Positions 51,999 through 60,933 are shown, counted from the first letter of the stretch. The stretch: 64,000 nt of DNA from an uncultured Lactobacillus sp. (GCA_937916845.1 CALFSK010000069.1:62001-126000), one strand, 5' to 3'. Notes: a model not told the origin generated them from the sequence alone. A program made the numbers and translations.

Positions 51999-52913
51999 AT
52001 GAATCAACCACGCGTGATTTTAATCACGGGAGCGTCCTCGGGAATCGGTAAAGCCACGGCCTTGAAATTACAGGCCCAGGGAAATATCGTTTACGGGGCA
52101 GCGCGCCGAATCGAAAAAATGACCGACCTAGCCGCGGCCGGCGTACACGTGCTAAAAATTGATGTTACTGATGAAGCGACCTTAGTAGCTGCGGTAAAAA
52201 CGATTCAAGTGGAACAGGGACGCCTGGACGTGTTAATCAATAATGCGGGTTACGGCTCGTACGGCGCGCTTGAAGACGTACCGTTGTCTGAAGGCGAATA
52301 CCAGTTTAAGGTCAACGTCTTTGGTGTCATGCGGTTGACGCAACTTGTTTTGCCAATGATGCGGGCGCAACATCGTGGTCGGATTATCAACACATCATCG
52401 ATTGGTGGCAAAATCTATCAACCGCTAAGCGCCTGGTATATGGGGACTAAGCACGCCATCGAAGGAATGAGTGACTCCTTGCGGATGGAAGTCGCCCCGT
52501 TTGGGATTGATGTTATTTTAATTGAACCCGGTGGCATCAAGACCGAGTGGGCTGGGATTGCGGAAAAGAAACTCTTAGAAGTTTCTGGAGACACGGCATA
52601 CGGTCAACAAGCGGTTAAAGTTGGGGCAATGTTGTCGTTATTTGACCAGTTCGCATCCAATCCCGGCGTCATTGCTAAATTAATGGCGCGCGCCGTTAAC
52701 GACGTGAAGCCTAAGACGCGTTACCACGCGGGGATGGCTTCTGGCTTATCGCTAACCGCACGGAAATGGTTGACTGACCGTCAGTTCGACCGGGCCATGA
52801 ACCAGTCGGTTAATGGCGCGGCAAAACTAGCCAAAATTATTGGTCGTTCGGATCGGCGGGTCGGTAGCCGGCATTATCGTCACCATACTAAGGGAACCCC
52901 TGAACAAGAGTAG
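51999..52913 (+). CDS. Short-chain dehydrogenase/reductase
   Basis: 304 residues, classical SDR. The cofactor motif is TGASSGIG, followed by NNAGYGSYG and the catalytic S-x10-YMGTK (Y and K of YxxxK). The C-terminus is extended and basic (RSDRRVGSRHYRHH). Substrate unknown. GGAGGAACC precedes the ATG at 51999. There is no terminator before the structured element 13 bases after its stop, so that element may be part of its 3' end. Confidence 0.92.
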   Translation: MNQPRVILITGASSGIGKATALKLQAQGNIVYGAARRIEKMTDLAAAGVHVLKIDVTDEATLVAAVKTIQVEQGRLDVLINNAGYGSYGALEDVPLSEGEYQFKVNVFGVMRLTQLVLPMMRAQHRGRIINTSSIGGKIYQPLSAWYMGTKHAIEGMSDSLRMEVAPFGIDVILIEPGGIKTEWAGIAEKKLLEVSGDTAYGQQAVKVGAMLSLFDQFASNPGVIAKLMARAVNDVKPKTRYHAGMASGLSLTARKWLTDRQFDRAMNQSVNGAAKLAKIIGRSDRRVGSRHYRHHTKGTPEQE

Positions 52914-52925
52914 TCGTGACTGGGT

Positions 52926-53455
52926 CAATTGAAAGTTAAATTTAATGATTAAGTACTGGTGTATCAGTATCTAAACCAATAAAAATTAGCTACTTGTAAA
53001 CTATTCCGGCTGTCACTGATGACATACGGTCGTGGGACCGGCGCTAGCCTGGGGAGCGGTCTAGCCCCTCGCCTGGAACAGTTGTAAAGGTCGCAATTGT
53101 CCCGAACCGTCCGTGGCCTAAGACCGGAAATTCACCGGTCAAAAGCCACCTTCACGACCGATATCATCAGTGACAACCTCCGATTATCCCAATCAAAATA
53201 GTAAATCTGTTTTTAGCGCAGTCGGGTAGCCTTGGTGTGCTGTGTGGCAAGATTGGCAGATTTTTCTTATCTGCCAATCTTGCAGGGCGATTCAAAGACG
53301 TGGGTTATCGGCTTTGAATTGAGGGAGCAGACCGTACTTTGGCTGGGACCGTCCCTCATAGCACACCGGGGCTACCCGACGGAGCAGATAATTTAGGAAT
53401 AACTATCACTACTGTTACAGTGTTAATCGCAGTTTTAGACTTTTCAGCCTTTAGT
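52926..53455 (+). ncRNA. Large two-domain structured element, full copy
   Basis: About 530 nt without a gene. Domain 1 (53004-53181) has outer arms GGCTGTCACTGATGACAT with ATCATCAGTGACAACC, then GCTAG/CTAGC, GGAACAGTTG/CAATTGTCCC and GTGGC-ACCGG/CCGGT-GCCAC. Domain 2 (53220-53381) has arms GTCGGGTAGCC-GGTGTGCT with AGCACACC-GGCTACCCGAC, enclosing GCAAGATTGGCAGAT/ATCTGCCAATCTTGC, ATTCAAAG/CTTTGAAT and TGAGGGA/TCCCTCA. The ends also pair. Related to 5055-5284 and 20070-20247. It could be an ornate noncoding RNA; no known family is assigned. Confidence 0.78.
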
Positions 53456-53485
53456 TAGTTAATATTACTTAAATCGTACAACGAT

Positions 53486-53516
53486 CGCGTCGGGAATTTT
53501 TCCTGACGCTTTTTTA
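53486..53516 (+). terminator. Terminator downstream of the structured element
   Basis: GCGTCGGGAA pairs with TTCCTGACGC, followed by six T residues on the plus strand. It is the first plus-strand terminator after the SDR gene and structured element. Confidence 0.8.
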
Positions 53517-53530
53517 GTTTATGAATGGCC

Positions 53531-53980
53531 TCATAATGTAGCCAAAGTTTTCTGAAGCGCCGTCGTTGCTAAGGCTGTGTTCTTAGAGTGGTGGGCCGAA
53601 TGTTCTGTAAGCGTCAAGTCTGGAAAACGGTCAGTTAAAGCAATCAAAGTCTCCCACAATTGTTGGTTTGCAATCGTGTGATCATCGATTTTCCAACCAT
53701 TTTGCCGCCATACCACGTAAGTTTGCTGACTAAACGCGGTTAAAACGTCTCCGGCTGGTAGACTCACAATAATGGGGAGGTCGTGTCGTTTTAAGGCTTT
53801 GAGACTGCTAGTAAGTGCGGTTAGTAGAATGGCGTTACTGGTGAGCGTGTACTGGCCCGCTGTGAGTACTTTTTGTTGGTCACGATAAGTTAAGACGGCG
53901 GCCCAAGCTGCGGCTGGGACGCCTTTCGTTGGTGACTTGGTGACGACTTCGGTCACGAGGTAGATTTGAATCGTTGACAT
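53531..53980 (-). CDS. RNase HI-fold protein without catalytic residues
   Basis: 149 residues. The fold pattern of RNase HI is recognisable: WAAVLTYRDQQ, TLTSNAILLTALTSSLKAL (47-65), then WRQNGWKIDDHTIANQQLWE (91-110), which corresponds to the handle and following helix. The four acidic catalytic residues are missing: the DGS region reads YLVTEV, the MEL glutamate is replaced in AILL, TDS is replaced by SLPAGD, and the final aspartate region is HHSKNTALATTAL. It may bind RNA-DNA or be decaying. The start follows AAAGGTGATTC. Confidence 0.75.
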   Translation of the reverse strand: MSTIQIYLVTEVVTKSPTKGVPAAAWAAVLTYRDQQKVLTAGQYTLTSNAILLTALTSSLKALKRHDLPIIVSLPAGDVLTAFSQQTYVVWRQNGWKIDDHTIANQQLWETLIALTDRFPDLTLTEHSAHHSKNTALATTALQKTLATL

Positions 53981-54047
53981 AGAATCACCTTTCCAAGAAA
54001 TTTAGTAGACACTTTTAAATTACGGGATGTGGGTGGTAAATCATTTT

Positions 54048-54076
54048 TTGACAGATGAAAAATAAAGGTTTATCAT
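54048..54076 (+). promoter_or_regulatory. Promoter of the choline-type transporter operon
   Basis: TTGACA at 54048 and TATCAT at 54071 with a 17-base spacer, 109 bases before the choS start. This is a near-consensus promoter. Confidence 0.75.
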
Positions 54077-54113
54077 CAAAGATGAAACTTTTATAGTTAC
54101 AGGAGAAGTGAGA

Positions 54114-54155
54114 ATGCAAATTACTGGGCTTTTTAAGTTGGTATGCTACGATTAA
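54114..54155 (+). CDS. Possible 13-residue leader peptide
   Basis: ATG at 54114 encodes MQITGLFKLVCYD then stop, with AGGAGAAG nine bases upstream, inside the transcript leader of the choline-type operon. It could couple translation to expression or be incidental. Confidence 0.3.
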   Translation: MQITGLFKLVCYD

Positions 54156-54184
54156 GAAAATCAAGGGAAATATTGGGGGCAACC

Positions 54185-55711
54185 ATGCACACTTTAATTC
54201 AAACGTTTATGGAACGCCGTGGTGACCTATTAACTGCGTTGTGGCAGCATTTAGGGATATCAATTGCGGCACTAGTTATCGCAATGGTGATCGCGATTCC
54301 GTTAGCTATTTGGGCCTGTCGGCGACCAAAATGGGCGGAAGGGCTACTACAATTGACAAGTGTTTTACAAACGATTCCGTCGTTGGCACTTTTAGGTTTG
54401 CTCATTCCACTCGTTGGGATTGGGACGGTGCCAGCGGTAATTGCGCTAGTGATCTACGCGCTGTTACCAATTTTTCAAAATACGTATTTAGGAATTTCAG
54501 AAATCGACGCCTCCATTGAAGAGGCGGCCGATGCTTTTGGGATGTCGCGGATGCGAAAACTATTTAAAGTTGAACTGCCCATTGCGATGCCCCAAATCAT
54601 TTCTGGTATCCGGACGGCGCTCGTGCTGATTATTGGGACGGCTACGTTAGCCGCGTTAATTGGTGCTGGTGGCCTGGGGACCTTTATCATGCTCGGAATT
54701 GATCGTAACGACACGTCGTTATTGTTAATTGGGGCCGTTTCGTCCGCGCTTTTGGCCATTTTATTGAGTGCCTTAGTACGTTGGTTCCAGACGGCTAGTC
54801 CCCGGCGTGCACTCACGGTTTTTGGTGTGATTTTAGTATTGCTCGGCGGTGGTGGGGCGTACAGTGCCTATGCCAACCGGGTTGAAACGATCACGATTGC
54901 GGGTAAGCTCGGTTCCGAACCTGAAATCTTAATTAATATGTATAAAGAACTAATTGAAGCCAAGAACCCGCGCGTTAAAGTAACGCTAAAACCTAACTTC
55001 GGGAAGACGACGTTCCTATTCAGTGCGTTGCAGCACGACCAAATTCAGATTTACCCTGAATTTACCGGGTCAGTGCTTGAAACCTTAGTAAAAGGGACGA
55101 ATCCTAAGGGCATGACGGCGGCTCAAACTTATAAATTGGCAAAGCAACGCCTGAGCAAACAAGATCAGATGACGCTGCTTGAACCGATGAAATATAACAA
55201 TACGTACGCGTTAGCGGTCACTAAGAAGTTCAAACAGAAGCATAAATTGACTAACATTAGTGATTTGAACCAGGTTGAATCAATTTTGAAACCAGGGATG
55301 ACGCTGGAATTTATCGACCGTAACGATGGTTTGAAGGGGCTCAAAAAGACGTATAACCTTGATGTGACCGCGAAGTCCATGGAACCAGCATTACGTTATG
55401 AAGCCATCAACAAGGGCCGGATTAACTTAGTTGATGCTTATTCAACCGATAGTGAGCTGCGGCAGTATAATTTGGCGATTTTAAAGGATAACCAGCACTT
55501 CTTCCCGACGTATCAAGGTGCGCCGTTGATGAAGACTAGCTTTGCCAACAAGCACCCACAAGTTGTCAAAGCGCTGAATAAGTTATCCGGTCAGATTTCT
55601 GAAACTGATATGCAGGAAATGAACTACGAAGTTAACGTTAAAAACGAGTCGGCGTCTACGGTAGCGCATCACTACTTAGTCAAACACGGCTTATTAAAGG
55701 GGGCAAACTAG
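54185..55711 (+). CDS. choS: Choline/glycine betaine ABC permease fused to binding protein
   Basis: 508 residues. Residues 1-205 form the permease with the EAA loop IEEAADAFGMSRMRKLFKVELP; a membrane helix leads into a fused substrate-binding domain (from about 235: ITIAGKLGSEPEILINMYKE, with AQTYKLAKQ). This fused OpuC-like form is typical of lactobacilli. It imports quaternary ammonium osmoprotectants. The ATG at 54185 follows GGGGGCAACC. Its stop abuts the ATPase start. Confidence 0.93.
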   Translation: MHTLIQTFMERRGDLLTALWQHLGISIAALVIAMVIAIPLAIWACRRPKWAEGLLQLTSVLQTIPSLALLGLLIPLVGIGTVPAVIALVIYALLPIFQNTYLGISEIDASIEEAADAFGMSRMRKLFKVELPIAMPQIISGIRTALVLIIGTATLAALIGAGGLGTFIMLGIDRNDTSLLLIGAVSSALLAILLSALVRWFQTASPRRALTVFGVILVLLGGGGAYSAYANRVETITIAGKLGSEPEILINMYKELIEAKNPRVKVTLKPNFGKTTFLFSALQHDQIQIYPEFTGSVLETLVKGTNPKGMTAAQTYKLAKQRLSKQDQMTLLEPMKYNNTYALAVTKKFKQKHKLTNISDLNQVESILKPGMTLEFIDRNDGLKGLKKTYNLDVTAKSMEPALRYEAINKGRINLVDAYSTDSELRQYNLAILKDNQHFFPTYQGAPLMKTSFANKHPQVVKALNKLSGQISETDMQEMNYEVNVKNESASTVAHHYLVKHGLLKGAN

Positions 55712-56683
55712 ATGACCACGGCAATTGAATTTCAACATGTGCAAAAGGATTTTCATGGTCAGACGGTGATTCCCGACTTGAACTTATCGGTCTCACAAGG
55801 CGAACTCTTCGTGTTAGTCGGCACTTCTGGTAGTGGTAAGACGACGTCGTTAAAGATGATTAATCGCTTGGAACCACTGACTAAGGGGACCATTTTAGTG
55901 GATGGCGTGGATACGACCACGGTGCCAGTCCGCGATTTACGGTGGCAAATGGGTTACGTGCTCCAACAAATCGCGCTTTTTCCAAACATGACGGTGGCCC
56001 AAAACATTGCGGTGATTCCTGAAATGAAGGGTACCCCTAAAAAAGAAATTAACCAGACAATCGATGACTTACTGACTGAAGTTGGCCTTGAGCCACAGGA
56101 ATACCGGGATCGACTGCCAAATGAGTTATCGGGTGGTGAACAACAACGGATTGGAATCTTGCGGGCAATTGCCGCAAACCCGAAGACGGTGCTCATGGAC
56201 GAACCGTTCAGTGCACTGGACCCGTTGTCGCGCCAACAGCTCCAGGAGCTAGTTTTACGACTCCATGCTCGGTACCATAATACGATTGTTTTTGTCACTC
56301 ATGATATGAATGAAGCGTTAAAGCTCGGTGACCGGATTGGCATTATGCGGCACGGTCAGCTGTTACAAGTCGATACGCCAAGTGAACTGGCACAACATCC
56401 AGTCAATGACTTCGTACGGGAGTTCTTTGGCGCTAGTCGGGCTAAAAATGTCTACGATGTTTACGTTGGTCGCGTCGGTCTGGTCCAAGGTTATTTAGCA
56501 AGTCAGCCGGACGTTCCCGCCGAACGAGTCCAACGTTTAGACGGACAGGCCACGTTACGCGCAGCGTTTGAAGCGCTCAGCGACCATGATTACGTAGCGG
56601 TGACGGAGGATGACCAAGTCTTAGGTTACCTCGACCGGCAGACTGTCATGGCCTACCTAAGTGCTTATGAGGAAGTTAATTGA
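55712..56683 (+). CDS. choQ: Choline/glycine betaine ABC ATPase
   Basis: 323 residues. Walker A GTSGSGKTTSLK, signature LSGGEQQRIGILRAI, Walker B VLMDEPFSALD and switch His in FVTHDMNEA. The C-terminal part from about 240 is a partial CBS-like regulatory region with HDYVAVTEDDQVLGYLDRQT. It starts immediately after the choS stop, so translation is coupled. Confidence 0.93.
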   Translation: MTTAIEFQHVQKDFHGQTVIPDLNLSVSQGELFVLVGTSGSGKTTSLKMINRLEPLTKGTILVDGVDTTTVPVRDLRWQMGYVLQQIALFPNMTVAQNIAVIPEMKGTPKKEINQTIDDLLTEVGLEPQEYRDRLPNELSGGEQQRIGILRAIAANPKTVLMDEPFSALDPLSRQQLQELVLRLHARYHNTIVFVTHDMNEALKLGDRIGIMRHGQLLQVDTPSELAQHPVNDFVREFFGASRAKNVYDVYVGRVGLVQGYLASQPDVPAERVQRLDGQATLRAAFEALSDHDYVAVTEDDQVLGYLDRQTVMAYLSAYEEVN

Positions 56684-56698
56684 TAAGGAGGACGTGCA

Positions 56699-58033
56699 AT
56701 GTCTACACAGTATGATGTTGTTGTCATTGGTGGTGGCCCCGCTGGTACGGCGGTTGCCAGTGGTTTAAAGGCCAAGGGTAAAAACGTACTGATTGTCGAA
56801 AGTGATTTATGGGGTGGCACCTGTCCCAACCGCGGGTGTGATCCTAAGAAGATTTTATTGAGCGCCGTCGAAGCAAAGGTGGCCGCTCAAAATTTGCAAC
56901 ACGCCGGGTTGACCGGTGTGCCGGATGTGGACTGGCCAGCCTTAATGGCACATAAGCGTGGCTATACCGATAAAATCAATGACGGTACTTTGGCCGGCTT
57001 AAAGGGTCAGGCCATCGACACGTTGCATGGCGAAGCCTTCTTTCAAGCTGATGGGCAGTTGACGGTGGACGGGACCGTGATTGCGACGAACGACGTCGTA
57101 ATTGCAACCGGTCAGCGTCCTGCCATCTTACCGGTTACAGGTCACGAGTATTTTAAAACGAGTACCGACTTTTTAGACTTAGACACGATGCCTAAGCGGG
57201 TCACCTTTGTCGGCGGGGGCTACGTTGGATTTGAATTGGCAACGATTGCGAACGCTGCGGGTGCCGATGTTCATCTGATTCATCATAATGACCGGCTCCT
57301 CAAGGAATTTGATCAAACTATGGTACAAGCCCTGATGGCAAACTTGACTGACGCGGGTGTTCAATTTGACCTCAATCAGGATTTACAATCAATTACGCAG
57401 GAAGCGGACGGCTTGCATCTAAAGACCGCGACGGGATTTGAACTAGTCACGGACCTAGTCATCTGTTCGGCGGGCCGAGTCCCTAACGATGATCATTTAG
57501 GCTTAGCCCACGTAGGCGTTCAGTTTGGCCGTCACGGGATTGCCGTCAATGACCACCTCCAGACAGCCAATCCCCACATTTATGCGGTTGGGGATGTTAG
57601 TGACACGCCGATACCAAAATTAACGCCCGTTGCTGGGTTTGAAGCGCGTTACGTGGTGGGTCAATTGACTCAACCCGGTGCCCCAATTGATTATCCAGTT
57701 ATCCCGACGCAAGTTTACGCGGCGCCTAAGTTATCTCAAGTAGGGTTAAGTGCGGCGGAAGCAGCGGCACAACCGGACCGTTATGTCGTTAACGACCTCG
57801 ATATGACGAAGTGGTTCACGTATTATCGGTTTAACACTAAGCAGGCCTTAGCTAAAGTGGTCGTGGATCAGACAACCGGGCAAGTTGTCGGGGCTACCGT
57901 GTTAAGTGACCTTGCGGATGAGATGATCAACTATTTGACGTTGCTGATTGAGCAGCGTTTAACGACTGCTGATTTACAACGCTTGGTCTTGGCTTACCCA
58001 ACCCCGGCTAGTGATTTACAGTATTTATATTAA
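56699..58033 (+). CDS. gshR: Glutathione reductase-like flavoprotein
   Basis: 444 residues of the class I disulfide oxidoreductase family. FAD site VVVIGGGPAGTAVA, redox pair CPNRGC (Cys42, Cys47), NADPH site VTFVGGGYVGFELATIA, and the second FAD motif IYAVGDVSDTPI. The C-terminal HPT..E dyad is altered to AYPTPASD (Tyr433 for His, Asp439 for Glu). It probably reduces a disulfide, but the changed base suggests an unusual substrate or mechanism. AGGAGG precedes the start, 15 bases after the ATPase gene. Confidence 0.88.
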   Translation: MSTQYDVVVIGGGPAGTAVASGLKAKGKNVLIVESDLWGGTCPNRGCDPKKILLSAVEAKVAAQNLQHAGLTGVPDVDWPALMAHKRGYTDKINDGTLAGLKGQAIDTLHGEAFFQADGQLTVDGTVIATNDVVIATGQRPAILPVTGHEYFKTSTDFLDLDTMPKRVTFVGGGYVGFELATIANAAGADVHLIHHNDRLLKEFDQTMVQALMANLTDAGVQFDLNQDLQSITQEADGLHLKTATGFELVTDLVICSAGRVPNDDHLGLAHVGVQFGRHGIAVNDHLQTANPHIYAVGDVSDTPIPKLTPVAGFEARYVVGQLTQPGAPIDYPVIPTQVYAAPKLSQVGLSAAEAAAQPDRYVVNDLDMTKWFTYYRFNTKQALAKVVVDQTTGQVVGATVLSDLADEMINYLTLLIEQRLTTADLQRLVLAYPTPASDLQYLY

Positions 58034-58052
58034 CGAATAACCTGATTTGCGA

Positions 58053-58098
58053 TAAAAAATACCTCTTCAGAAGATTAACTTTTGAAGGGGTATTTTTA
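58053..58098. terminator. Terminator between the reductase and MFS genes
   Basis: AAAATACCTCTTCA pairs with TGAAGGGGTATTTT. It closes the two convergent units. Confidence 0.83.
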
Positions 58099-58119
58099 GT
58101 TAAGATTAAAGCCTATCAA

Positions 58120-59193
58120 TCAACGAGCCTTTTTAGGCTGCAATAAAGTTAAGCCAGCCAGTAACGCTAGCGTGACGGTAATCCACAATAACACGTTATC
58201 CGTCAGGGCTTGGGGTCCAATTTTACCTAATTGGTTCCAAACTAACGGGGCGAAAAAGGCGCTAATGATGGTGGCAATCGTTAAGGTGCTACTGAGCAGG
58301 TTGATCTGTGCTGGGTCTAACCCGTTGTTACTCGTAAAGACCAGGTAGGGCCCGGTATACGAGTAAATAAAGTTAAAACCAATGGCGGCGATGATGGCGA
58401 CGGTCGCGTTGGACGTCGCCCACAGCAGTAGGACGGCCAACGCCGCCCCGGCATAGCCTAAGGTCAAAGTGAAACGGTGTAGCCGTTTGTGAAGGGCCCC
58501 AAAACTGAGACCCGCCAGCAGGCCGCCGACATTCATCGCGGCTAGTGTGAGGTTTAGGACTTGTGCATTACCAAAGTGTCGAAGTTCAAAGTAGCTCGGT
58601 AATTTTAGTTGAACACCCCAAATCAGTAAATAAGTGAGGAAGGTCAACGCAACGAGGAACCACTGGCGCCGTGGCAAGGTGGCCGTCTTAGTCACCGTCG
58701 TCACGACCGATGCTTGTGCGGGTTCGGGGACGTAGCGTGCCACGAGCAGGGCGATGATAGCGAGTAGCCCGTACAACCAAAAAACGGCGTGCCAACTGAG
58801 GGTGATAAGTAGACCAGCTAAACTGAGCAACACTGCGTTGCCTAAGGCTGACAACCCCGTCTGGTAGCCGAGTAAACGGGCGCGCAAGTCACCTTGATAG
58901 CTGTGCGCAATTAAACTAATGGCGTGGGGCGAAAACAGGCCGATCCCAACGCCAAGCAAAATTCGGCTAATCATAATCAACGCGAAGCGGCTTGTGAATG
59001 CGGGAATGATTCCCACGACGGAACTAATGAGTAAACCGCTGATAACGGTCTTACGAATGCCCCACCGTTTGACGAGCCACGGGTTAAGCAAGAGGGTGAT
59101 CAGCGCACTCAGGTTCGCAATCGTGACTAGCCATTCGATAACGGTGGACAGGCTCAGAATACTGACCGTCGTTTTTAAATTAGGTTGCGCCAT
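58120..59193 (-). CDS. MFS transporter, possibly lacking first helix
   Basis: 357 residues, about 11 predicted helices, shorter than the usual 390-400. The first visible helix, WLVTIANLSALITLLLNPWLV, leads straight to motif A (KRWGIRK), which normally follows helix 2, so helix 1 may be missing or weak (TTVSILSLST). Motif-like FALIMISRILLGVGIGLFSPHA follows. The ATG starts two bases after the HAD gene stop, so the upstream frame cannot extend much. Substrate unknown. Confidence 0.78.
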   Translation of the reverse strand: MAQPNLKTTVSILSLSTVIEWLVTIANLSALITLLLNPWLVKRWGIRKTVISGLLISSVVGIIPAFTSRFALIMISRILLGVGIGLFSPHAISLIAHSYQGDLRARLLGYQTGLSALGNAVLLSLAGLLITLSWHAVFWLYGLLAIIALLVARYVPEPAQASVVTTVTKTATLPRRQWFLVALTFLTYLLIWGVQLKLPSYFELRHFGNAQVLNLTLAAMNVGGLLAGLSFGALHKRLHRFTLTLGYAGAALAVLLLWATSNATVAIIAAIGFNFIYSYTGPYLVFTSNNGLDPAQINLLSSTLTIATIISAFFAPLVWNQLGKIGPQALTDNVLLWITVTLALLAGLTLLQPKKAR

Positions 59194-59195
59194 CG

Positions 59196-59990
59196 CTAGT
59201 CATCACTTAGGAGTTGGGCGATGGTCGTTAAAACGCCCTGGGCTTGATTGGTGCCCGTCGTCTGGTCAGCCACGGCCGTAACAGCGGGTTGAGCGTTTGC
59301 CATTGCGACCCCCAGGCCAACTTCACGGAGCATTTCCAGGTCGTTACCCCCGTCACCGAAAGCGACCATGTCCGCTAATTCAACCCCGAGGATTTGCCCG
59401 AGTTCTTTTAACCCAGCTGCCTTGTTCATTCCGGGTTGAATGATATCGATGTCGCCGTGACCACTACTAGTTGGCTCACCTAAGCCGACTAGTGCGGTCC
59501 GCAGTTGTGCGACAATGGCGTCGGTCTTTTCTGGGGGACAACTGATGGCGAACTTTAAGATGTCGTCATCGATGGCTTGGTAATTGTCAATCACGGCCAA
59601 GTGGTAGTAATAATGACGCATGTTTTCAACGTGCTGTGGGTCGGTCGTGTTCAGGGTGTAAGCACTCTTGGCGCCACAGACGAGTAATTTGAGTTCAGGA
59701 ATCGCTTGGATCTTTTCTAAAATCATCGTCACCGCTGTCGGTGCAAAAGCGTGTTGGGCGAAAACGTGTTGTTGGTCACGAATGTAGGCGCCGTTTTCAG
59801 CGACGTAGATCAGTTCGGGATAGTCCTTAAAAAAGGACTTGAGTTGGTAATACTGGTTACCGCTGGCAACTACGAAGCGAATGCCGCGCAATTGGAGTTG
59901 TTGGTAAAGTAATGCGAACTTTGCTTCGTCGTAAGTCATGTCGTCTTTTAAGAAGGTGCCGTCCATATCAGTTGCCATTAATTTAATCAT
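59196..59990 (-). CDS. HAD-superfamily (Cof-type) phosphatase
   Basis: 264 residues. Motif I is ATDMDGTFL, motif II the FVVASGNQYY serine, and motif III/IV AFGDGGNDLEML. Cof-type HADs act on sugar phosphates, FMN or pyridoxal phosphate. GGGGACC lies before the ATG at 59990; the frame is open to 60080 but those codons overlap the AraC gene region. It is followed immediately by the MFS gene. Confidence 0.9.
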   Translation of the reverse strand: MIKLMATDMDGTFLKDDMTYDEAKFALLYQQLQLRGIRFVVASGNQYYQLKSFFKDYPELIYVAENGAYIRDQQHVFAQHAFAPTAVTMILEKIQAIPELKLLVCGAKSAYTLNTTDPQHVENMRHYYYHLAVIDNYQAIDDDILKFAISCPPEKTDAIVAQLRTALVGLGEPTSSGHGDIDIIQPGMNKAAGLKELGQILGVELADMVAFGDGGNDLEMLREVGLGVAMANAQPAVTAVADQTTGTNQAQGVLTTIAQLLSDD

Positions 59991-60060
59991 GTTGTTGGTC
60001 CCCTTTGCTTTAGTTGATGGCCGTAGTTTACCATGCGAAAAAAGGGGGTAGCGGACATTT

Positions 60061-60933
60061 TTACAAGCAACTGGTGTCAATTTTGTGATAACGGGCGTAA
60101 GCTTGCCGGTAATCGGTCGGGGTCATGCCCTTCCAGGTTTTGAAATTCCGGTTAAACGTCTTACCGTTGGGAAAGCCACAACTCGTTGCGATGTACTCAA
60201 TTTTGCGGTCGCTTTCGAGGAGTAGCCGGCGGGCGTTCATGAGCCGAATCAGGCGCAAGTAGCGGTTGACTGATAGCTGAACGTTTGCGTTGAACTGCTG
60301 GTTGAGTGTGGTCAAAGAAACGTGAAAGTCATCTGCAAGGGTGTTCCCGCTGATGGGTTCGGAATAGCGCTGATTAATAGTCGTCATCACGTGATCGACT
60401 AATGAAAAGTTTGGGTTAACGTCGTGATCGTCTAACGGCGTCGTAAACGTCGCGCCCAGCGTGGCTAATAGACCGTAAAAATGGCTGAGAATTTCGAGTC
60501 GTAGCAGGTCGGTTGTTGGTTCTTTTAAAAGTCTTCGGATGGCAACGAGATGTTCGCGGATGAGCTTGTACGCTTCGGGATGGTCTTGATTAGAAGTTGC
60601 CCCGGCCAAATTTAGTTGCCAGTTGACACTTTCGGCGATCCGGTTCGTTAAAAAGTCATCGTCAATAATTAGGCCGAACTCGTCCCAGTCGACTTGTTCG
60701 GGGCCGCTCGCGCTGTGAACGACGCGCCGGTTAACGGTCCAGAGGTCGCCCGGGCGGTATTCAGTGGTGTGGCCGTCCGTAACGAATTTTAACGTTGCGC
60801 CGGCGTTTAAGTAATTAAGCTCAATCCCTTGATGCCAGTGTGGTTTCACGGCAATGGGCGTTAGGGGATCGTGTTCGTAAAATTTAAAGGGTAGGCGGGG
60901 AATTGTTTGGACCGCTTCGTGTAAAATTTTCAT
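60061..60933 (-). CDS. AraC-family regulator with cupin sensor
   Basis: 290 residues. An N-terminal cupin (HWHQGIELNYLNAG, then YRPGDLWTVNRRVVHSA) is followed by an AraC double HTH (NTLADDFHVSLTTLNQQF and IEYIATSCGFPNGKTFNRNF). This is the sugar-sensing type. The ATG at 60933 has GTGAGG six bases upstream. The MFS and HAD genes downstream in the same direction may be its regulon, an inference. Confidence 0.93.
   Translation of the reverse strand: MKILHEAVQTIPRLPFKFYEHDPLTPIAVKPHWHQGIELNYLNAGATLKFVTDGHTTEYRPGDLWTVNRRVVHSASGPEQVDWDEFGLIIDDDFLTNRIAESVNWQLNLAGATSNQDHPEAYKLIREHLVAIRRLLKEPTTDLLRLEILSHFYGLLATLGATFTTPLDDHDVNPNFSLVDHVMTTINQRYSEPISGNTLADDFHVSLTTLNQQFNANVQLSVNRYLRLIRLMNARRLLLESDRKIEYIATSCGFPNGKTFNRNFKTWKGMTPTDYRQAYARYHKIDTSCL

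Noticed and set aside
5050..53460. Related elements as insertion sequences or MITEs
   Set aside because: No transposase, no clear target-site duplication, and stems change by covariation instead of staying identical as in recent MITEs. It cannot be fully excluded.
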